From NCBI RefSeq assembly GCF_000003815.2, contig NC_049995.1:8997802-9061801 (forward strand): a stretch of DNA of 64,000 nucleotides. The letters are read 5' to 3'. This stretch comes from Branchiostoma floridae. Taxonomy: Eukaryota > Chordata > Leptocardii > Amphioxiformes > Branchiostomatidae. Of this stretch, positions 12,701-21,267 are shown piece after piece. A model generated the notes under the pieces. It had not been told where the DNA came from and did not search any database. It saw only the letters and a program-made list of their open reading frames with translations. Position numbers and translations under genes: made by a program. Position 1 is the first letter of the stretch, and every line of letters starts with the position of its first letter.

Positions 12701-15700
12701 GGTTTGGGGAAAGGTCAAACTGGAAGATTTTGAGTTTGAAAACTAGATTTTAGTTGTTTTGGTTAAAGTTGAACTTTCATTTCCAACGCAAAAATTTGGA
12801 CTTACCCAAATTTCGACTCATTGACTGAAGTCTTTGTCAAGGAATTTTTAGTTCAAAATTTGATCAAGTTTTTTGTTTTTGTGTTGGAAATTAATTTATC
12901 CAGAATGACTTCTACCATCACAAATGTTAAGATTTTGGTTGATCATATCTCCTTATATAGTAGGTTTAAATAAGATTATGCTGTCCAATTATGGTGTTTT
13001 CTTTGTGTTCCTGGACAATTTTGTGCTCTCAAATTGCCTACTATAGTGTTGTCCTTGTTCTTCTGAGCAATTTTTGCTCCCTTATTGCCTAATATGGTGG
13101 TGTCCTTCTTTTCCTGGAAAATTGTCTGTGTCTCGATTGCCTAATATGGTGTTGTCTTTATTTTCCTGAACAGTCGAAGAAGCACAGCAGAGAACCATGT
13201 AAGTATCAAAGAATGGTATTCAAGTTATTAAATTAAATTAAAGTACAATTAAACTGAATTAGCAAAATTCCAATACTAGTAGCTTGCATTTTTGCAGGAA
13301 GCTTTTTTAAAGAATTGCAATCTTGTAATGCTGTCATTAATGGGAAAAAGTAATTTGAAACAGCATAATCTAAAGCATACTGTATAACAAATACATTTAC
13401 ATGACAGTCATATTATTATGTTTTCCCAAAGGAGAAAACATTGTTTTTGCTGGTGCATTTTTCTTCTTCCTAGCAGAAAAGGTTTAAGGAAAAGGCTGGG
13501 CTGTCTACCTGGGCTGGCTATCATGTCAGGCTACTTGGATACCCCCATTCATGGCCCCAATATTTCACTCCCACACACTACTTGGGGGGGGGGGGGGGAG
13601 CTTAATGCGTTGTATGCGAGTAGCTTGAAACAAGAATAGAGGGAAAACATTCTGCATTTTCGCAAAAAATGTTGCCTTTCTAGTTACTCAAGGTATTTGT
13701 TAGGGTTTTTTCTTATTGGACTGGTCCAGAAAAAACGGTCCTGAAAAAATCTGGTGGACCGGATGTTGGACCTATAAGGAAAATGAACAGATTATATGAT
13801 CAGGCATGAACATGTTTTTGGGCTTACCGATCAAGGAAAATAACATAGGCGAAGTAGAGTAGTCTATAGTCATTTCTACCAAGTTTTACAGTCAATTGTA
13901 CAGAGGCAGTTAGCCTTGTTGGTTTTTGAAATGCCAGTGGGAGTCAAATACTCCACAAAACAGATTTCTTTGCTGCAAGTGGACTCGGTCCATTGTTTTG
14001 AGTATCGTCTATTCACAAGTTCTCACGTACTGAATCAGGTCCATGTTCAGGTCCAAACCTGGACCTGATCCCCTGGACCTGTGCCTGAATTTTCTGTACT
14101 GGTACCCACCCCTTGTATCTGTCCATCTTGTTACAGTGGTGGGGAATACACCTAAAGACATGGATGTAGATTTTGACCACAACAAGTACAAGTGTCCAGT
14201 AGCCGGCTGTGGAAAGGCCTTCCGGAAAGAGATGGGACTTCTCTGTCACAAGAAACATTACCACGAGAAGAACAAGGTGTGTAATCATCAGCGTACAAAA
14301 TACTTTTCTGAGCCAGGTTGCACAGTGTGCAACCTGGGGTAAAAATTAAGTTGCACAACTGAATTTCAAGTTGCACCACCTACAATTCACTAATTTCTGA
14401 AAAAAAGGTACAATACATTACATGTTTGGCTGATATGAAACGGAGCTGCCTCAGTCCATTTATTTCTTCCAAGTAGATTGACAACAAAATTGAGTTTCTG
14501 AGGTTCAAAATCTAAGTTGCACCCTGTGCAACCTGAGTTTAGAAGTAAGTTGCACCAAGCAAAAAGTGGTTGCAATGTGCAAGTGGGTGTTTTGCACGCT
14601 GAATCATGCTTGTTTTGACTGTATAAAAATGGTTGTTATAAGGTGAAACTGATTTGTTCTTGAATTTAGAAAAATATGATACCGAAGTGGAATGCCAACA
14701 TTAAAATGTCTGTAAAGACTGTCTGTACCTTGTTTCACAGAGGAAGTAAAAATTTCTTAGTTTAGTGTTCCTCTCGGATGCCTATTTTCATCTTGTCACA
14801 CACATGAAAATAAGTGCCTACCCTATTGGTAAGTGGATCAAACCTTGTACTAACAGTTTAAAAGTGGCATTACACATTAAAGTAGTGTTCTAGTACTGTG
14901 ATACAGGCAACAAAAATAAAATTTCATTCTATCACCACAAATGGATATGATTCGGACATTTCAAGTGACATCTATCACTCTTCTTCAATGTCACTAGAAA
15001 TAATCTCTAAATCTCATCCAGTTGCAGGGCTCGAAATTCATTTTTGGGAATAGGTGCACTGGTGCACCCAACCCAGAAAATTGGGTGCACCAAAATATTT
15101 TTGGGTGCACCACATAAAATAAACTAGAATATCAGAATAACCTAATTGCAAACCTACTAAATTGGTAATTTTAATGGAGCTCTTCAGAAATCGGAAGTAC
15201 TATGACAGTTATTTCATTATCTTTATAACATATAGATGTCAAGAATATGGTGTTTACTTAGTATACTGACATCTTAACATACATCAGCCTATGAAAATAT
15301 TTGGTGCACCCTGTGCACCCACGGAAAAACATTGGGTGCACAGCTCCAATTTTGGGTGCACTTGGGTTCACAAAACCCCAGTATTTCGAGCCCTGAGTTG
15401 TAAAGATTGAAGTTTGAATTAGACATATTCTTATTGTTAACCTGGATGTCTTACATTGATCAACATAAACAGATAATTTCTGTTTTCCAGCACGATAAAG
15501 ACGACCTATCGGCCGGCCCATCTGGAGGGGAGGGGCCTGAGACTCGACCAGAGAAACGGGAGAAAGTTCTGAAGAGAAAGAAGGAGAAAAACTCATCTGG
15601 AGGTAAGCATCAGCACCTTTCATTCAGTATGTGTTCATTTGATTTAGAACTAAGTAAAATCTATGATAGTATAGATTGGACTACAAGACTGTTTCCTTTT

Positions 15701-18700
15701 GAAGCATTTTAACTGAAATGATGCTTTAGATATAACTGCAAATGCCCTTTATGTTTGCAGGTGTTTAAGTTTTGTGTTAGAGAAAAAATGTGATAAAATC
15801 ATTTTAAGGTTGTGGTTGAAACAATGCGCCACCAGGCTATTGGGACCACTTAGTGGTCACTGTATACCTACTATAGGCAGGTTTGCCTATACAGTCAAAC
15901 CTGTATTAGCGGCCACCTTTGCATAGCGACCACCTGGCCATTGCGGTCACTTTTTCTCTGTCCCTTGGATTTTTCCTATTGACCTAAGCATTAAGAAATG
16001 GTATATAGCAACCACCTCTCCAACACAGCCACACGATTTCTGGTCCCGTAGATACAGAAACACTGCATATTGCGAGGATTTGGAGTTCCCGACAGGGTTA
16101 TTTTGGCGAATTTTCCAAAATTGTGCATGGCAATATCAATCATTTTCGGTAGATTTGACTTTGGCAATGTCAGTTGAATTTTAAGACGATCGAGACAATG
16201 TTTCCTGTCTATAGTGGCCACATTTGTCCCTTAAGTAGCTGCTATAGGCAGGTTTGACTGTACAGTATATATGATAATCATACCTCATTTCCCTTTTATC
16301 AGAGGGAAGAATCAAACACCCAAGCGAGAGTCGTACCAGAACCTCCAGCGACGGCAGACATCGCAACCCCAGCGAAAGCCGCTCCCGGCACCCAAGCGAG
16401 AGCCGCTCCCGGCACCCAAGCGAAAGCCGTTCTCGCCACCCAAGCGAGAGTCGCTCCCGCCATCCAAGCGAGAACCGATCACGTAATCCCAGCGAGACGC
16501 GTGGCCGACCTCCGGGCAGCAAGAACAGGGAGACGGCCGCGAGGCTCCCACGCACGAAGCGAGCCTCGGCCCCGCCCAAGCTGCAGACGTCCGGAGAAGG
16601 TGGGGCTTTAGATGGAGAGGATAGCAACGAAGCTGTGGAAGGTAAGATATTCAATGGTGTATAGATTGTGTTGCACAAAATAGTCAATAGGGCCCCCTGA
16701 CATTGAGCCATACACCTCCAACTCAAAGAAACCATTCCCTTTCCTTGAGTCACCAATTGGAGCTCAGGATTCCTATTAGTAATCAGAATGAAAATCAGAC
16801 CAATAGAAGCTCAGTATTTCTAGTCCAATAGGATCCCAGGATTCCTAATCAATATAAAAATCAGTCCAATAGGAGCCCAGGATTTTTCATCAATATGAAA
16901 ATCAGTCCAATAGGAGCTCAGGATTCCTTATCAAAATAAAAATCTGTCCAATGGGAGCCCATGATTCTTTATCAATATGAAAATAGATGTGGTTTGTTTA
17001 ACATCTTCCCAAACTTCCATCCAGACGTTCCCATGGAGATGGTACCCGACATGGAGGAGGAGGAGGAGCCTGAGGAGGTTGCCATGGAAACCGGTGAGGA
17101 TGCAGAGGCTGAGGTCCCCCCTGTGGAGGATCAGGAGTTTGAGACTGGGGGGAAGGAGACTCTGAACCAGGACGAGGTGGTGCACTGTCTGTGTAACTAC
17201 CCTGAGGAGGATGGCTTCATGATACAGGTAAATGTAAATGTAAATGTAAATGTAAATGTAACTACCCTGAGGAGGATGGCTTTATGATACAGGTAAATGT
17301 AAATGTAAATGTAAATGTAAATGTAACTACCCTGAGGAGGATGGCTTTATGATACAGGTAAATGTAAATGTAAATGTAAATGTAAATGTAAATGTAAATG
17401 TAAATGTGAATGTAACTACCCTGAGGAGGATGGCTTCATGATACAGGTAAATGTAACAGTCTGACAACAGTCTTGCTGCCTGTTATTTTAGTTATTGGGT
17501 TGGTCGAGGCAACAGCCAGGCAAGGGTCAGGAGCTGCTTCCATTTGACGCACTCAGGTGACCTCAATATGACAGTTATTGCCCCAGGTGCTGCCAAAGGA
17601 CTGTAGGCTTAGAACTACTCACACCAGTCATGTCCAAATTCCCTCCAAGAAAGGGTTTTCAGTGAATGGTTCAGTTGGGACTTGCATTGGGTAGTGGCAC
17701 GGCCGAGAGGTCAAAGGTTGTTTGGGCCATTTCAGGACGTTTTCACCATTAGATTCTTGGTGATTGTTTTTTTTTTTTGGACAGCAGAGATGACAGGCTT
17801 TCATTTGTTTGTGTCACTTTGTCAGAAAGTTGAATTATTTAACAGTTGTTTTCTCCTTTTTTTTTGTATAAGAAACCATTGTTAAGAGGCTTTATTTTGA
17901 ATGACCTCTAATGTTAACGTTTGTGGTGTTTGTGTTCTATACAGTGCGAGGTGTGCATGTGCTGGCAGCACGGCATGTGTGTGGGCCTGACGGAGGAGAC
18001 CGTGCCCAAGAAGTATGTCTGCTTCGCCTGCCTCAACCCGCAAGGTTAGTAGGGAAACTTCTTAAAGATTCACATGACATCCCAGATCCCAGAAAATTCC
18101 ATCCATATTATTATCAAATTAACAAAGCCTTACTCTGAAGTTTCTTTGTGGTTTGCATCCAATGTTGTATGGCATTTGAAATATGAAGCCAGCGTGTTCT
18201 GCAATAATTGTCTTTGAAATTTTGGATCCTTACAAAGTGTTGTGATGTACTGATTTACAGCATGTCTCTGTGTTTGTGTCTTTCTCTCTCTCTCTCTCTT
18301 TTGTGCTGCAGATGTCTCGACAGGTATTTCTGATATTCTGCCTCTTGTCTTTGCACTTGAACATGTAGTGCTATGTACCTTAACACCTACATTGACTCTG
18401 GTACTGGACTTTCAAAACGTTAAGGTTTAGTTGAAAAAAAAAGTTTAAAAAAATGTTATAAACCAGTTTCAGACTTGCATCATTTTTCCCCTTTTTTCTT
18501 ATTCATCTGAATTCTTCTATAGATGAAGAAAATTTGCACTTGGGAAAAATTGAATGTAAATGTTAACAGTTTTAATCTTTTTATGATAAATGTTACAAAT
18601 CTAATTGTTACAACTAGCAAATAAATATTTACAGTTAGTCATTTGCTTATGGAGATGTTTTCTGTTTCAGGTCTACATAAAAACTTAAAAGGAGAAAGCG

Positions 18701-21232
18701 TTTAACTTTCTATTGGAAAATGTGTTTTCTATCTTATGTTTACGCAAGTGTCTCTTTGTCAAGGAAAGGCCACCATGTTTTTATTCCCCTTTCCAAAGCA
18801 GGCCAGAGACTCAGCGCACGCTACCTACACGACCAAGACTGGTTCAAACAGGGAATGATGGCACGGTTCTCCTTTGCCAAGCCACCCAAGGAGGACACAT
18901 CGCGTTACGTGGCCGCTACGCATTCCCTGATGGGAGACATGTACTCGGTGAAGACGGCACTGCATAGCTTACAGAGGAAGATACAGATAGCAAAGTAAGG
19001 AATTTTCTGCGACTTTTAACTTTGACTTCTATGAGAGTCACAAAGTCTCTCATGCCTAGAATAGAGCTGCTGGGGTATGGACACTACAGAGGTACAGACA
19101 CTGCTTAGCGTACGGACACTACTGGGTGTATGGACACTACTGGGGGTACAGACACTACTGGGGGTACGGACACTACTGGGGGTACAGACACTACTGGGGG
19201 TACGGACACTACTGGGGGTACAGACACTACTGGGGGTACGGACACTACTGGGGGTACAGACACTACTGGGGGTACGGACACTACTGGGGGTACAGACACT
19301 ACTGGGGGTACAGACACTACTGGGGGTACGGACACTACTGGGGGTACGGACACTACTGGGGGTACGGACATTACAGGGGGTACAGAGGCAACAGCTACGG
19401 ACACTACTGGGGGTACGGACACTACTGGGTTTACGAACACTACAGGGGATACAGACACTACTGGGGGTACAGACACTACTGGGGGTACAGACACTACTAG
19501 GGGTACAGACACTACTGGGGGTATGGACACTACAATGGGTACGGACACTATTGGTGGTACAAACACTACAGGGTTTTTTTTACTCTACGGGGGGTACAGA
19601 CTCTACAAAGGAATTGTCAGAACCCGTTATTCTGATTATCGACAACTGCACACTCAATGCACTCAAAGTGCTTTCCAATTGTTTAAAGAAAGCCTGTGTG
19701 ATAGTAGAACTCCATTTGATAGCCCAAGCTTTTACCCTGTCCAGAACACCTGTATCGTAGGTTATTTTGGCCTTAGTAGGTATAACATGGTTGTTGTTAT
19801 TTTCCATCCAGAACATCGGACCACCCAGAGTTGATCCTGTGGAGCCGTAGATGGGAGAAGGAGATGGAAGATGAAGAGGAAGATGAAGAAGACGGTCCAC
19901 AGGAAGACGAACAGCCCCACTCTCCTCAGGACACCTCCATGGACACGGAGGATGGACAGAACGAGACAGTCCCTCAGGAAGAGGGAACGAATGAGGCAAA
20001 ATCGAAAGAAAGCAGCAAGTTGGATCAAGAAAGTGTTGTTGTCAATGGAGATGCGAATGAGAATGAAGCGAATACTTCTGTAGAACAAATTCCCCTGGAC
20101 ATTAAAGTTGCTGATAGCAACAGTGGCAGTCCACAAAGGTCAAATAACACAGAAAGAAGAGATCAGTCAAGTTTGCAACAGAAGCAAGACGAAACTGTGT
20201 TCGAAGAAGAGAAAAGAAAGTCGGACAGTCCTAGAACGGAGCGAGACGTATCGACAAAGACGCCAACAGTACCAACCACTACTTCTCCAGAAACGCAAAA
20301 GACATTGATCGCAGCAAAGGAAACCCAAGAGAAGGCTCAGCCATCCGTTAGTCAGAAGTCCTCTGATCATGTAGAGCAGCGAATGAGTCCAGCTGAGACA
20401 CAAAAGTTGACAACATTCGCTTCAGAACAAGCAAAGCCACAACTGGTTGCTTCAAGCAATGAGAAAGACAAGAGTCAGGTATGTATTTGTTTATTTTTTT
20501 TTGTTTGCTTTGCAGAGCTGGTATACTGTAAATGCATTTAAGTTCGCGGGGATTTAATTTCGCGGTAGCGGGAAAACGGACTTTTCGCGGTGGATTTAAT
20601 TTCGCGGTAACACCATAGACTGTAGTCTAATACCATCATAGAAAAATATTCGCGGTGGTTTTAAGTTCGCGGTGAAGTGGTTACCGCGAAAACCGCGAAC
20701 ATTAATCCACCGCGAACATTTCTGCATTTACAGTACTGTCCTAATGTCTGTAACAAGTTTGGTAAAACCAGACTGTAATGTTTGAACCACTCATTCTAGG
20801 ATAGACTCCTACTGTTTTTGATACGTGTGGTGGTTCTTTAACGTGCACAAGGTGTGGCTCCTATCACATGGGGCCTCTGGCTTAACATCCCATCAAAAAA
20901 GCTGTCTCTAACCGAAGCTAGGACCTCTGGGTCGAGTGAGAAAAATATTGTAACAGTGATAAGTGCCTAAGGAGTAATTGGGAGTCACTGTGTATATTTG
21001 ATTGATTGATTGATTGATTGATTATTTGATTGATGTTATCAGGAGAAGAGTCTGGTGAAGGAGGACTCCCCGAGCAAGTCTAGTTTGAGTGACAGCTGGG
21101 GCGATCACTCGTACAGCCGGCCGTGCACGCCGGTGGAGCGCCCGACGGTGGCGGAGAGCCGGCTGGAAGACCTCGGGGTGGAGACACAGACACAGGAGGA
21201 GGGGAGACTTCTCATGGCTGGGGCACTCGCAC

Positions 21233-21267
<35 letters not shown>

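Larger units (their letters stand above)
17025..18044 (+). other. PHF20: PHD finger of PHF20, split over two exons
   Basis: Exon 17025-17227 encodes an acidic stretch ([10 protein letters not shown]) and then [16 protein letters not shown]. Exon 17945-18044 continues [14 protein letters not shown], then [12 protein letters not shown]. Together these give the C4HC3 zinc ligands of a PHD finger. The intron between them falls in phase 0 exactly after the first Cys pair region. Its first 225 bases are a tandem array of the exon end (see findings). Confidence 0.92.

Noticed and set aside
14009-14379. Minus-strand frames over the zinc-finger exon
   Set aside because: Antisense shadows of exon 14137-14276 and adjacent repeats.
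16181-16756. 191-codon minus-strand frame with LSLGWRER repeats
   Set aside because: Antisense reading of the coding HPSESRSR repeat of PHF20.
19130-19560. CRISPR-like regular repeats
   Set aside because: Units are contiguous 18-mers without unique spacers, inside a eukaryotic intron.
19105-19834. Long open frames on both strands (153-234 codons) in the 19.1-19.8 kb region
   Set aside because: They are produced by an 18-bp minisatellite with no stops; repetitive translation (TGGTDT, PPVVSV), no splice or homology support.
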